From: JAHHUH01 sp045123075
Lineage (GTDB): Bacteria; Bacillota; Negativicutes; Acidaminococcales; Acidaminococcaceae
Assembly: GCA_045123075.1 (NCBI GenBank)
Contig: JBGVIJ010000041.1
Coordinates: forward strand, 1 to 26,808
DNA length: 26,808 nucleotides
Direction: 5' to 3'
Shown here: one piece after another, positions 14,215 to 22,381 of the stretch
How the letters are laid out: the number at the start of each line of letters is the position of its first letter
Numbering within the stretch: the stretch's first letter is position 1
Translations under genes and position numbers: made by a program
Notes under the pieces: model-generated
Seen by the model: the letters and a program-made list of their open reading frames with translations, nothing else
Database searches by the model: none
What the model was told of the DNA's origin: nothing

Positions 14215-14991
14215 TTAATTATTATTCATAGCAGCAATCATTCTTTTAACATAGTCAGCGATGTTAGGTGCACCTTCTGCGCCATGTTTTTCAATGATGT
14301 CTGCAATACGGCAGTCAACTACGATACCATCAGCAATGTTGCCCATTGCTTTACCTTGGTCATACTTACGCACACGGAAACCGATTGCTACAGGAACATC
14401 GCTTACTTTACGAACTGCTTCTACCATTTCGGAAACTCTTGCTTCTACAACGTCATCTTTAAGCACGCCATAGTAGGATACTGCGTAAACGTAACCTTTT
14501 GCCTCTTTAGCAATCATAGCAATTCTATCACGAGAGTTCGGAGTGATGATTGCAATCAAAGCGATATTGCGAGGTTCGCAATAGGGAAGCAGTTCTTCTC
14601 TTTCTTCGTAGGGAACGTCAGGAACAAGAATACCGCTAACGCCACATTCCACGCAGTTATCAAAGAATTTTTCGCAACCGTAAGTGTAGATGGGGTTTGC
14701 GTAAGTTACAAGCACCACAGGAATTTGAGTTTTTTGGCGCAATTCTTTGAGCATGGTAAAGATTTTATCAGTGGTAGTTCCTGCAGCCAAAGCACGAGCA
14801 GCAGAGCGTTGCATTTCTTCACCTTCTGCAACCGGGTCAGAAAAAGGAATACCCAATTCGATAACGCCTGCACCAGCTTCTTCCATGGCAAGGATTAATT
14901 CTTTAGTTGCTTCTAAATCCGGGTCACCTGCGGTGATGGAAGGAATCAAAACTTTTTTATTTTTAGCAAATGCTTTTTCAATGTTATTCAT
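14215..14991 (-). CDS. trpA: Tryptophan synthase alpha subunit, divergent phosphate site
   Basis: 258 residues from the ATG at 14989-14991, which overlaps the trpB end by 8 nt. An upstream in-frame start 17 codons earlier lies deep in trpB and was rejected. The TIM-barrel core is clear: LIPSITAGDPDLE, IELGIPFSDPVAEGE (E45 equals catalytic Glu49 of E. coli; E56 is at the Asp60 position, a conservative change), VVLVTYANPIYTYG, GILVPDVPYEE. Three loops that hold the phosphate of indole-glycerol phosphate differ from the norm: YYGVLKDD (173-180) for VTGVTG, GFRVRKYDQ (204-212) for GFGISTPEQ, and VVDCRI (224-229) for VVGSAI. Charged residues thus sit where Gly/Ser normally contact phosphate. Fold and position say TrpA. 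Activity in making indole is uncertain. Confidence 0.9.
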   Translation of the reverse strand: MNNIEKAFAKNKKVLIPSITAGDPDLEATKELILAMEEAGAGVIELGIPFSDPVAEGEEMQRSAARALAAGTTTDKIFTMLKELRQKTQIPVVLVTYANPIYTYGCEKFFDNCVECGVSGILVPDVPYEEREELLPYCEPRNIALIAIITPNSRDRIAMIAKEAKGYVYAVSYYGVLKDDVVEARVSEMVEAVRKVSDVPVAIGFRVRKYDQGKAMGNIADGIVVDCRIADIIEKHGAEGAPNIADYVKRMIAAMNNN

Positions 14992-16168
14992 GTAAGTCAA
15001 CCCCCATATAACGAGCGATAGCAGCAACGTCTTTGTCGCCACGACCGGAAATATTTACTACGATGATTTGGTCTTTATCCATAGTAGGCGCCAGCTTGAT
15101 TGCGTGTGCTACTGCGTGAGCACTTTCGATTGCCGGAATAACGCCTTCAATTTTAGAAAGATAGTGGAAAGCTTGTACTGCCTCATCGTCAGTTGCAGGT
15201 ACATATTCTGCACGACCGATGTCATGCAACCAAGCGTGTTCGGGGCCAATGCCAGGATAATCCAAACCTGCGGAAATGGAATATACAGGAGCAATTTGTC
15301 CGTAGTTATCTTGCAAGAAGTAAGATTTCATACCGTGGAAAATACCCAAAGTACCGTTAGCAATGGTTGCTGCGTTATCAGGATGATTTACGCCACGACC
15401 TGCAGCTTCTACACCAATAAGACGCACACCGTCTTCTTTAATGAAATCATAGAAGGCCCCAATAGCATTAGAGCCACCGCCTACACAAGCGATAACTGCA
15501 TCAGGCAATCTGCCTTCTTTTTCCATAATTTGTTCACGAATTTCTTCGCTGATAATTTTTTGGAAGTCACGTACCATTTCCGGGTAGGGGTGAGGACCCA
15601 TTACACTACCAAGAACATAGTAAGTATCTTCGCAACGTTCAGTCCATACGCGCATTGCTTCGTTAACAGCGTCTTTCAAGGTTTTGGTGCCACTTTCTAC
15701 AGCAACAACCTTTGCACCCAAAAGTTCCATTCTAAATACGTTCAAAGCTTGGCGTTCAGTATCTTCCTTGCCCATATAAACAACACATTCCATACCCATG
15801 AGAGCAGCAGCGGTAGCAGTAGCTACACCGTGTTGACCTGCACCGGTTTCTGCAATTACACGGGTCTTACCCATTTTTTTCGCCAAAAGTGCTTGGCCAA
15901 GAACGTTGTTAATTTTATGAGCACCGGTGTGGTTCAAGTCTTCACGTTTCAAATAAATTTTTGCGCCACCAAGGTCTTTAGTCATACGTTCAGCATAGTA
16001 CAACAAAGAAGGTCTATTTGCATAATCGCGGTATAAAGCTTTCAATTCTGCTTTAAAATCAGGGTCATTTTTGTAGTGCTCATAAGCTTCTTGCAATTCC
16101 AGCACTGCATTCATCAAAGTTTCGGGGATGTATTGTCCGCCGTGAATACCATATCTTCCTTTAGTCAT
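14984..16168 (-). CDS. trpB: Tryptophan synthase beta subunit
   Basis: 394 residues, normal for TrpB1. It joins indole with serine to form tryptophan, using pyridoxal phosphate. Seen: PLP lysine K85 in NHTGAHKINN, catalytic E107 in AETGAGQHG, the phosphate clamp GGGSNAIG (230-237), the Na+/COMM region MGPHPYPEMVRDFQ, and the C-terminal NISGRGDKD loop. It begins with YGIHGGQYIPETLM, typical of a TrpA-dependent TrpB. GGAG lies 11 nt before the ATG. It heads a trpBA unit directly behind a Trp T-box; no trpE, D, C or F gene is in the window. Confidence 0.98.
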   Translation of the reverse strand: MTKGRYGIHGGQYIPETLMNAVLELQEAYEHYKNDPDFKAELKALYRDYANRPSLLYYAERMTKDLGGAKIYLKREDLNHTGAHKINNVLGQALLAKKMGKTRVIAETGAGQHGVATATAAALMGMECVVYMGKEDTERQALNVFRMELLGAKVVAVESGTKTLKDAVNEAMRVWTERCEDTYYVLGSVMGPHPYPEMVRDFQKIISEEIREQIMEKEGRLPDAVIACVGGGSNAIGAFYDFIKEDGVRLIGVEAAGRGVNHPDNAATIANGTLGIFHGMKSYFLQDNYGQIAPVYSISAGLDYPGIGPEHAWLHDIGRAEYVPATDDEAVQAFHYLSKIEGVIPAIESAHAVAHAIKLAPTMDKDQIIVVNISGRGDKDVAAIARYMGVDLHE

Positions 16169-16225
16169 TTTGTTTTTCGCTCCTTACATCAGCTAAATTT
16201 TTGCTGTTGGTGTGGTGCTTGCATA

Positions 16226-16259
16226 TAAAAAGCCTGCCCCTGATTACTCAAGGACAGGC
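16226..16259 (-). terminator. T-box terminator of the trp leader
   Basis: A 10-bp stem GCCTGTCCTT/AGGGGCAGGC (including G·U pairs) spans 16232-16259, followed by TTTTTAT on the minus strand. It follows the T-box sequence, with which it should compete. Confidence 0.88.
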
Positions 16260-16518
16260 GAAAATACTTTACCTGCGGTACCACCTTGTTTCGCCATTAC
16301 TGACGCACTTTTCGCAGAGTGCCAACACACTCCTCACCCGTAACGTGAGTGCTACGTCGTATCATACTCTTAAACATCATAAATGTTCAATTTCCGTACG
16401 CCCTCGACGGTCCATTTATCGAACTGCATCTCTATCCGGCTTCCAGCATCCCGAACTCTCTGTAAGCGCATCTTTCGACTTGATCTCCGTCTCAACGGTT
16501 TGTGGTTATTATTAAACT
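16226..16518 (-). promoter_or_regulatory. T-box leader, tryptophan specific (specifier UGG)
   Basis: Fills most of the 388-nt gap before trpB. Minus strand: Stem I base GACGG pairs with CCGTC, and TCGA pairs with TCGA. Between them the 3'-side loop TAAATGGA carries specifier TGG at 16412-16414, followed by the usual purine. The distal arm shows AGAGAG and GATGCTGGAAG. The T-box sequence AAGGTGGTACCGC lies at 16275-16287, followed by the terminator at 16232-16259. Uncharged tRNA-Trp should pair with TGG and with the bulge, stopping terminator formation and turning on trpBA. The bulge reads UGGU, which predicts an A discriminator on the tRNA. Confidence 0.88.
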
Positions 16519-16524
16519 GTTCTT

Positions 16525-16553
16525 AGTGTACCACTGTCCACGAAAACCGTCAA
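16525..16553 (-). promoter_or_regulatory. Promoter of the trp T-box leader
   Basis: Minus strand: -35 TTGACG (16548-16553), 17-nt spacer, -10 TACACT (16525-16530). It lies immediately after the stop codon of the BtuF-like gene (16557-16559). Confidence 0.82.
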
Positions 16554-16556
16554 CAA

Positions 16557-17513
16557 TTATTTTTCAACAAATACTTCCGGATATGCCTTCGTCGCCAGTT
16601 CTTCCGCAGCTTTGTATGTATATTGAGAAGTACTTACAAGATAATTATCTTTCACCATGACAACTTTACCATTTTTGATGGCGGTGACACTGGCGTAAAC
16701 AGGGTTCTGCAAAATTCTTTGACGGAACTTTTCCGGGTCACCTTGATTACTGTACTCCCAAGAGGGTGTAATAATCATATCTGGGTTCAGTTCCAGCATC
16801 TTTTCTTCAGAAAGTGCACCGTTATGGGGAACGTCAATACCTTCCAAAGCATTAAGGGTACCACTGTAGTAACACAAGTCACTAAAGGTTCCCTTCATAC
16901 CCAAAGGTCCCATAAAAGACAAGCCCAAAACTTTTACGCGTTTATCTTCAGGAACTTTAGCCATAACTTTTTCGCGAATTTTATTTAAGTCAGCTTGGAG
17001 TTTGGCAACAAGTGCTTCACCAGCTTCTTGGTCACCAACCGCTTTACCAGTATCGATGATGAATTTAAAAATATCATCCATATTATCGGGAGTGGTGCAT
17101 ACGTACACTCTAATGCCTGCCGCACGCAAAGCCTTAATCATAGACATTGCATAGTCAGGAATAATTACCAAGTCGGGTTGCAAAGCAACAATCCATTCAA
17201 TATTAGAGCCTTGCACGCGCTCCTTAACTTGTTTTACCTTCTCCCCTGCACTGCAAATACTGGGGTCATCAGCAAAATAAGTTAGCGCTGCAATACGCTT
17301 ACTATCAACCAAATCTAAAAGAATTTCGTCAACAGAAACGTTCATACTGATAATACGCTGAGGCTTCTCATAAAAGGAAAGCTTCTGTCCTGTAGCATCA
17401 GTTACGCTGTAGAGAATCTCGCCACTATTTTTTTGCGCAGGCTTGATTCCACCGCAACCACTTAAACAAACCGCAAGAAGAATAAGCATTAAAGCAAGTA
17501 ATCTTTTAAACAT
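16557..17513 (-). CDS. BtuF/FepB-type ABC substrate-binding lipoprotein
   Basis: 318 residues. The signal peptide ends in LSGC with Cys20 as lipid anchor, so the protein sits on the outer face of the cytoplasmic membrane. The fold pattern is that of class III binding proteins: VTDATGQKLSFYEKPQRIISMNVSVDEILLDL (typical start of the first lobe), QPDLVIIPDY, a long linking helix, then LNPDMIITPS and NGKVVMVKDN in the second lobe. Members bind Fe-siderophore, haem or cobalamin; the ligand cannot be read from sequence. No permease or ATPase gene is adjacent, so it must share a transporter encoded elsewhere. It starts 4 nt after the TIM-barrel gene, with AGGTGAGAAG as ribosome site, so the two are one operon. 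Confidence 0.9.
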   Translation of the reverse strand: MFKRLLALMLILLAVCLSGCGGIKPAQKNSGEILYSVTDATGQKLSFYEKPQRIISMNVSVDEILLDLVDSKRIAALTYFADDPSICSAGEKVKQVKERVQGSNIEWIVALQPDLVIIPDYAMSMIKALRAAGIRVYVCTTPDNMDDIFKFIIDTGKAVGDQEAGEALVAKLQADLNKIREKVMAKVPEDKRVKVLGLSFMGPLGMKGTFSDLCYYSGTLNALEGIDVPHNGALSEEKMLELNPDMIITPSWEYSNQGDPEKFRQRILQNPVYASVTAIKNGKVVMVKDNYLVSTSQYTYKAAEELATKAYPEVFVEK

Positions 17514-17517
17514 CTTC

Positions 17518-18474
17518 TCACCTGCTATTTGCTAATTGCACAGACAATTTTTTACGCAAGTCATCCATATTGTCATAGCTAAACTCATGAACAACATATT
17601 CCGGTTTAATGCAATCTAAAATTTGTTTAGCAGCATTAGTTGCAAACGGATTATGTTGGTCGATGGAGGCAACGTGTTGCCAAATCATGGAGTTGTCCAA
17701 TTTAGCAGGAGCAATTCTTTCAAAAGAACGTTGGTATTGACCGGACAAAGAACAGCTCAAATGCACGCCCTTAATCAGTTCTGCACACGGGCCAAGCTTA
17801 TCTACAACGCGACACACATAATCGGCAGCTTCTGCCTCAGTTTTAAGACGAGGATTAGTATTCATCAAGTGACCAGTATCAAGCATGATGCCCACATTTT
17901 TACGTTCAATACGTTCAAAGAAATATTTAACGTTGCGAGGATCAGTAAGGCGCAGACCAGGCCACCACAAATTTTCAAAAAGCACAGTTACGTTTTCAGG
18001 AATCTCATCTGCAATGCTATTGAATACGTCAGCAGAAGCAAGGAGCACTTCCCTATCGCTGTAATTGAATTCCCAAGTGAAGATTTCTTCGTTATTAGCT
18101 TCCGCCACGTGCCACACCATATATTCCGGTGCTTCGGTCAATGCAGCGCCAATATTTCTTCTAATTACAGAAAGCCATTCTTCACGGCTAAAAGCATCTC
18201 TAAAATACTGGTTGCGTTCAATTACGTTACGGAACTGTTGTTTCAAACGTTTAGCTTTTTTCAGCCAAAAATCCATCCAATAAGGCCAATAATTAAGATG
18301 CACGCCGGTAGTCAAATCCTTGTAAGATTTTCCCGGACGTTCCATTGTATAGATAAATTGCTCAATGCCATCAAGTCCAAACTCCTTGTTAAAATCACGC
18401 AAGGTAGTTCCTTTGGCAAGCATATCATTTTCGTACCAATCAATTGTGCAATAATTAAATAAATGCTTGGTCAT
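17518..18474 (-). CDS. TIM-barrel protein of the xylose isomerase/AP endonuclease-2 fold
   Basis: 318 residues, no signal peptide, so cytoplasmic. Likely metal-site residues lie at the ends of strands: E167 (VLFENLWWPG), D199 and H202 (GIMLDTGHLMN), H238 (IKGVHLSCS) and E297 (VVHEF). This spacing fits the sugar-phosphate isomerase/epimerase-like superfamily that uses divalent metals. The N-terminal ~60 residues (FNYCTIDWYENDMLA, then GLDGIEQFIYTM) fit the first β/α units. The exact reaction is unknown. Co-transcribed with the BtuF/FepB-like lipoprotein (4-nt gap), which hints at a role linked to the imported metal or cofactor. AGGAGAAAG precedes the ATG. Confidence 0.8.
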   Translation of the reverse strand: MTKHLFNYCTIDWYENDMLAKGTTLRDFNKEFGLDGIEQFIYTMERPGKSYKDLTTGVHLNYWPYWMDFWLKKAKRLKQQFRNVIERNQYFRDAFSREEWLSVIRRNIGAALTEAPEYMVWHVAEANNEEIFTWEFNYSDREVLLASADVFNSIADEIPENVTVLFENLWWPGLRLTDPRNVKYFFERIERKNVGIMLDTGHLMNTNPRLKTEAEAADYVCRVVDKLGPCAELIKGVHLSCSLSGQYQRSFERIAPAKLDNSMIWQHVASIDQHNPFATNAAKQILDCIKPEYVVHEFSYDNMDDLRKKLSVQLANSR

Positions 18475-18509
18475 AGCATCTTTCTCCTATGCAAAAACTA
18501 GTTGATTTA

Positions 18510-18515
18510 ATTATA
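18510..18515 (-). promoter_or_regulatory. Extended -10 promoter of the TIM-barrel/lipoprotein operon
   Basis: Minus strand TGTTATAAT, i.e. TATAAT with the TGn extension, 35 nt before the start codon. No good -35 was found at 16-18 nt. Confidence 0.5.
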
Positions 18516-18600
18516 ACATACTTCTTTTCGTAAGCGTAGAGCAAAATGGAATTAGTGCTAATAAGAATTAAAAGAACATTTTTAACTTGCCTATACAAAC

Positions 18601-18634
18601 AAAAAACCGTCCTCTCAAAATCGAAAGGACGGTT
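18601..18634 (-). terminator. Terminator of sepF
   Basis: A 9-bp stem AACCGTCCT/AGGACGGTT (18605-18613 with 18626-18634) with a 12-nt loop. On the minus strand it is followed by TTTTGTTTG. It lies 16 nt past the sepF stop. Confidence 0.85.
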
Positions 18635-18650
18635 CTAAAATCTTAAGTTC

Positions 18651-19016
18651 TTATCCCCAGAAGGAACGTGAACTGCTACGTTTTGGAGCAGTTTCTTTAT
18701 TAACTTCTACTTGCTCAGGAGTATAGAGAAGCAAATTGTCAGCTACTTTTTCAACATGAGCACCAACAATATAGCTTACACCATTCAGATAGTCAAAGAT
18801 ACGGTTTTTCAAAGCAGCATCAACAGCATCAAAGCTAACCATAATAGCACAACCACTAATCAAAGCATCAGCATATTCACGCACATCACTAAAAGCAACC
18901 GGAGTGCGTACTAAAATATTCAAATGTCCGGATTTTACCAAGTGCGGAGCTTCATAGCTTCTATCTTCTTGTTCTTCTGCCATAAAAAATTTCATAGCTG
19001 TATTTTTTATGCCCAT
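18651..19016 (-). CDS. sepF: Cell division protein SepF
   Basis: 121 residues from the ATG at 19014-19016 (MGIKNTAMKFF). An in-frame TTG five codons upstream is part of GGAGG and was rejected. The core (VRTPVAFSDVREYADALISG, then AIMVSFDAVDAALKNRIFDYLNGVSYIVGAHVEKVADNLLLYTPEQVEV) matches SepF, which polymerises into rings, bundles FtsZ filaments and anchors them to the membrane through an N-terminal amphipathic helix. The linker between the N-terminal helix and the core is only ~20 residues, shorter than in many Bacillota. It is monocistronic next to typA rather than in the usual ylmD-H division cluster. Confidence 0.85.
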   Translation of the reverse strand: MGIKNTAMKFFMAEEQEDRSYEAPHLVKSGHLNILVRTPVAFSDVREYADALISGCAIMVSFDAVDAALKNRIFDYLNGVSYIVGAHVEKVADNLLLYTPEQVEVNKETAPKRSSSRSFWG

Positions 19017-19132
19017 AACCTTTGCCTCCAAACTGTATCCAAAGCGAACTTAATTTCAAAATCAATAATTAAGAGGATATATTCTTCAATCACTTAAAGA
19101 ATTCCTGCTACTATCGAAAAAATATTTCTAAA

Positions 19133-20953
19133 TTATGCGTTTTTCATACGACCGCGGATACGACCACGTTCGATACGGTCAAGAACTTTTTTACGCATAC
19201 GAATGCTTTTCGGAGTTACTTCTACCAATTCGTCGTCATTGATGTGTTCCAAAGCTTGTTCCAAGGAGAAAGTTTTGGGTGGAATGAGACGGATTGCATC
19301 GTCACTACCGGAAGCACGCATGTTGCTGACATGTTTCTTTTTGCAGGGGTTAACGTCCATATCGTCTTCACGGCTGTTTTCACCGATGATTTGACCTTCA
19401 TAAACGTTTTCTGCAGGAATTATGAACATAATGCCACGTTCTTGAGCATTGCCAATGCCGTAGGAAGTAGTTTCGCCATTTTCAAAAGCAACCAAGCTAC
19501 CACGGGTACGACCGGGAATATCGCCTTTGTATTCTTCGTAACCTGCGAACACATGGTTCATGATACCGTTACCTTTGGTGTCGGTCAAAAATTGGTTGCG
19601 GAAACCAATCAAGCCACGAGCAGGAACTTTAAATTCCATACGCAAGTAGCCAGCCATTTCGTGCATGTTGGTCAATTCTGCTCTACGAAGACCCAAGCCT
19701 TCCATAACAGCGCCCATATAATCTTGGGGAACGTCAATGGTCAATGCTTCCATAGGTTCGAGCAAGGTACCGGTTTCATCTTCGTGCATGATTACTTTCG
19801 GTTTACCAACTTGCAATTCGTAGCCTTCACGACGCATAGTTTCAATCAAGATGGACAAGTGCAATTCACCACGACCAGAAACTTTGAATGCATCCGGGCT
19901 ATCAGTTTCTTCAACGCGCATGGATACGTTAGTTTCGATTTCTTTGAACAAGCGGTCACGCAAATGACGGCTGGTTACATAGTCGCCTTCTTTACCGGCA
20001 AAAGGACTGTTATTTACAGAAAAAATCATGGACAAGGTAGGTTCGTCAATTTTAAGACCTTTCAGCGGTTCAGGATTTTCAAAGTCAGCAATGGTTTCGC
20101 CAATGTTAGCGTCTGCCAAACCGATAAGTGCAACGATATCGCCTGCACCAGCTTCTTCGGTTTCTACACGTTTCAAACCTTGATAGGTGTAAAGACGACC
20201 AATTTTAGCTTTACGACTACCATTTTCGTCGCACAAGGTTACGTTTTCACCATTGTGAATGGTACCACGAACAATGCGACCTACAACGATGCGACCGACA
20301 TAGGAATCCCAGTCCAAAGTGTTAACCAACATTTGGAGCGGAGCTTCTACATCAACATTGGGAGCAGGAATATTTTCCATGATTACTTTAAAGAGCGGTT
20401 CAAGGTTATCGCTTTCTTCATCCATGGAAAGTTTTGCAATACCGTTACGTGCGGAGGTAAGTACAACTGGGAATTCCAATTGGTCTTCGTCAGCATCCAA
20501 TTCAATGAACAAGTCCAAAACTTCGTCAATAACTTCGTTAACGCGTTGGTCAGGACGGTCGATTTTATTGATTACAACGATGGGTTTCAAATGTTGTTCC
20601 AATGCTTTGCGCAGTACGTATTTGGTTTGGGGCATAGGACCTTCGTAGGAGTCTACCAAAAGCAATACACCATCAACCATGGTCAATACGCGTTCTACTT
20701 CGCCACCAAAGTCAGCATGGCCCGGAGTATCGAGAATGTTGATTTTGGTATCACCGTGCATAACAGAGGTGTTTTTGGACAAAATGGTAATGCCACGTTC
20801 ACGTTCCAAATCGTTGGAGTCCATTACGCGGTCTTCAACGTGTTCGTTGCTACGGAAAATACCGCTTTGTTTAAGCATTGCATCTACCAGAGTAGTTTTG
20901 CCGTGGTCAACGTGAGCAATAATCGCGATATTGCGCAAATCATTTCTAATCAT
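19133..20953 (-). CDS. typA: Ribosome-associated GTPase TypA/BipA
   Basis: 606 residues, the full family length. An EF-G-like translational GTPase that binds the 70S ribosome and helps 50S assembly and growth under stress. Seen: G1 AHVDHGKTT (13-21), switch I RERGITI (51-57), G3 DTPGH (75-79), G4 NKID (129-132), the β-barrel domain II, the EF-G domain III/V-like parts (SGRGELHLSILIETMRREGYEL; PQDYMGAVMEGL), and the TypA-specific C-terminal domain (RGSLVAFENGETTSYGIGNAQERG to EQALEHINDDELVEVTP). The start is supported by GGGGAG 10 nt upstream. Monocistronic with its own promoter at 20978-21006. Confidence 0.98.
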   Translation of the reverse strand: MIRNDLRNIAIIAHVDHGKTTLVDAMLKQSGIFRSNEHVEDRVMDSNDLERERGITILSKNTSVMHGDTKINILDTPGHADFGGEVERVLTMVDGVLLLVDSYEGPMPQTKYVLRKALEQHLKPIVVINKIDRPDQRVNEVIDEVLDLFIELDADEDQLEFPVVLTSARNGIAKLSMDEESDNLEPLFKVIMENIPAPNVDVEAPLQMLVNTLDWDSYVGRIVVGRIVRGTIHNGENVTLCDENGSRKAKIGRLYTYQGLKRVETEEAGAGDIVALIGLADANIGETIADFENPEPLKGLKIDEPTLSMIFSVNNSPFAGKEGDYVTSRHLRDRLFKEIETNVSMRVEETDSPDAFKVSGRGELHLSILIETMRREGYELQVGKPKVIMHEDETGTLLEPMEALTIDVPQDYMGAVMEGLGLRRAELTNMHEMAGYLRMEFKVPARGLIGFRNQFLTDTKGNGIMNHVFAGYEEYKGDIPGRTRGSLVAFENGETTSYGIGNAQERGIMFIIPAENVYEGQIIGENSREDDMDVNPCKKKHVSNMRASGSDDAIRLIPPKTFSLEQALEHINDDELVEVTPKSIRMRKKVLDRIERGRIRGRMKNA

Positions 20954-20977
20954 TAATGTTTTTCTCCCCTTCGAAAA

Positions 20978-21006
20978 ATTAAAATGCCTTTAGGCACAAC
21001 TGTCAA
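20978..21006 (-). promoter_or_regulatory. Promoter of typA
   Basis: Minus strand: perfect -35 TTGACA (21001-21006), 17-nt spacer, -10 TTTAAT (20978-20983). The spacer contains the short inverted repeat TGCCT-AA-AGGCA. Confidence 0.75.
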
Positions 21007-21017
21007 ATAAATATAAA

Positions 21018-21044
21018 GAAGGCTGCTTGTCAAGAGCAGCCTTC
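21018..21044 (-). terminator. Terminator of the lyase-TRAP operon
   Basis: A 10-bp perfect stem (21018-21027 with 21035-21044) with a 7-nt loop, ~60 nt after the dctM stop, followed on the minus strand by TTTATATTTATTTG. It ends 12 nt before the typA -35. Confidence 0.82.
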
Positions 21045-21103
21045 GTAAAACTACTAAATAATTATATGCTTTTTAAAAAGACGTGTCAACAATTTACCGC
21101 TAT

Positions 21104-22381
21104 TTATTTAACAACGGTAGGCAGCCAAGTTGCCAGTTCCGGGAACAAGCACAGGATGAAGATAAGCAAGAACATTGCTGCGCCAAAGGGAATAACACCT
21201 TTCACGATTTCGGTCATCTTGCTGTCCGGGCTGATGCCTTGAAGTACGAACAGGTTCATACCTACGGGCGGAGTAATGAGCGCCAATTCCAAGTTCAAAA
21301 GCATTACAACGTTGAACCAGATGGGATCGAAGCCCAAGCTCATAATCAGCGGGAACAAAATGGGCAGAGTAATGAAGATAATGGAAACAGATTCCAAAAT
21401 ACAACCTAAGAAGAGCAACAAGCAGTTAATTGCAATGAATACTACCCAACGACTGGTTTCCAACTCTGCAACATAATTGGTCAACGCTTGCGGAGCATCC
21501 AAAATGGTCAATACGAACCCGAAGAGGCTTGCACCAATCATAATGGCGAAAATCATACAAGTAGTTTTAATGGTATCGTTCAAAATACCGGGGATATCTT
21601 TGAAACCCAAAGTTTTATAAACGCAGAAGGTAATAAACAAGCTGTAAACAGTACCAATACCTGCAGCTTCAGTGGGGGTAAAGATACCAGTATAAATACC
21701 GCCAACTACGATTACAGGAAGCATCAAACCCCAGAAAGATTTTTTCAAAGCTTCAAAACGTTCATCCCAAGAAGCAGCTTCTTCACGAGGAAGATTACGG
21801 GAGCTGTAAACTACGATTGCAGTGAACATAGCAGTCATGATTACACCGGGAATAACGCCGGACATAAACAATTTACCAATGGATTCATCGGTAATCGCAC
21901 CGTAAAGAATCATCGGAATAGAAGGCGGAATCAAGATACCAAGAGTACCGCCTGCAGCAACAGCACCTAAAACCAAAGGTCTTTGGTAACCACGAGAAAG
22001 CATTTCCGGAATCGCAATAGCACCTATAGTAACAGCGCAAGCTACAGAAGAACCGGTGATAGCTGCGAAAACTGCACAAGCCATAACGGTTGCAATGCCC
22101 AAGCCACCGGGCAAATGACGGAGCCATTTATGTGCCAAACCAAAGAGGTCATTACCAACTTTACCGGTTAACAAAATTTGGCTCATTAAGATATACATAG
22201 GAACTGCTGTCAATACAAAATCATCTAAGGATTTGTAACCGATAATGGGAAGCTGAGCAAGAGCACCATCGCCACCCATAAAGAGAACCATACCGGCAAC
22301 GCCACCCAAGCCTAAGGAAAAGGCAACGGGCAAACCGGAAGCCAAGAGGATTAAGAGTAAGAGGGTAAAACCAATAATCAT
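21104..22381 (-). CDS. dctM: TRAP transporter large membrane subunit DctM
   Basis: 425 residues, typical for DctM, with about 12 membrane helices. Family motifs: GLPVAFSLGLGG at the start, MYILMSQILLTGKVGNDLF, GSSVACAVTIGAIAIPEM, GGTLGILIPPSIPMILYG, YTGIFTPTEAAGIG and ITPPVGMNLFVLQGI. It forms the Na+-coupled elevator domain that moves the substrate delivered by DctP. Its ATG overlaps the dctQ stop by 4 nt (ATGA) with AAGGAGG upstream. Last gene of the T-box-controlled operon, followed by a terminator. Confidence 0.97.
   Translation of the reverse strand: MIIGFTLLLLILLASGLPVAFSLGLGGVAGMVLFMGGDGALAQLPIIGYKSLDDFVLTAVPMYILMSQILLTGKVGNDLFGLAHKWLRHLPGGLGIATVMACAVFAAITGSSVACAVTIGAIAIPEMLSRGYQRPLVLGAVAAGGTLGILIPPSIPMILYGAITDESIGKLFMSGVIPGVIMTAMFTAIVVYSSRNLPREEAASWDERFEALKKSFWGLMLPVIVVGGIYTGIFTPTEAAGIGTVYSLFITFCVYKTLGFKDIPGILNDTIKTTCMIFAIMIGASLFGFVLTILDAPQALTNYVAELETSRWVVFIAINCLLLFLGCILESVSIIFITLPILFPLIMSLGFDPIWFNVVMLLNLELALITPPVGMNLFVLQGISPDSKMTEIVKGVIPFGAAMFLLIFILCLFPELATWLPTVVK

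Noticed and set aside
14992..15042. 17-residue N-terminal extension of trpA
   Set aside because: It would start inside the trpB coding end; the ATG at 14991 matches the family N-terminus and overlaps trpB by 8 nt as usual.
15068..16036. 322-residue plus-strand frame opposite trpB
   Set aside because: Same kind of shadow; trpB motifs are complete on the other strand.
16201..16515. 104-residue frame in the trpB upstream gap
   Set aside because: It lies on the strand opposite the T-box leader and is explained by that RNA structure.
17623..18462. 279-residue plus-strand frame opposite the TIM-barrel gene
   Set aside because: No ribosome site or motif; the minus-strand gene has a ribosome site, metal-site residues and an operon partner.
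19244..20956. 570-residue open frame on the plus strand opposite typA
   Set aside because: It mirrors typA codon by codon, has low-complexity composition rich in Phe, Asn, Thr and Val, no ribosome site and no recognisable motif; it is a codon-usage shadow.
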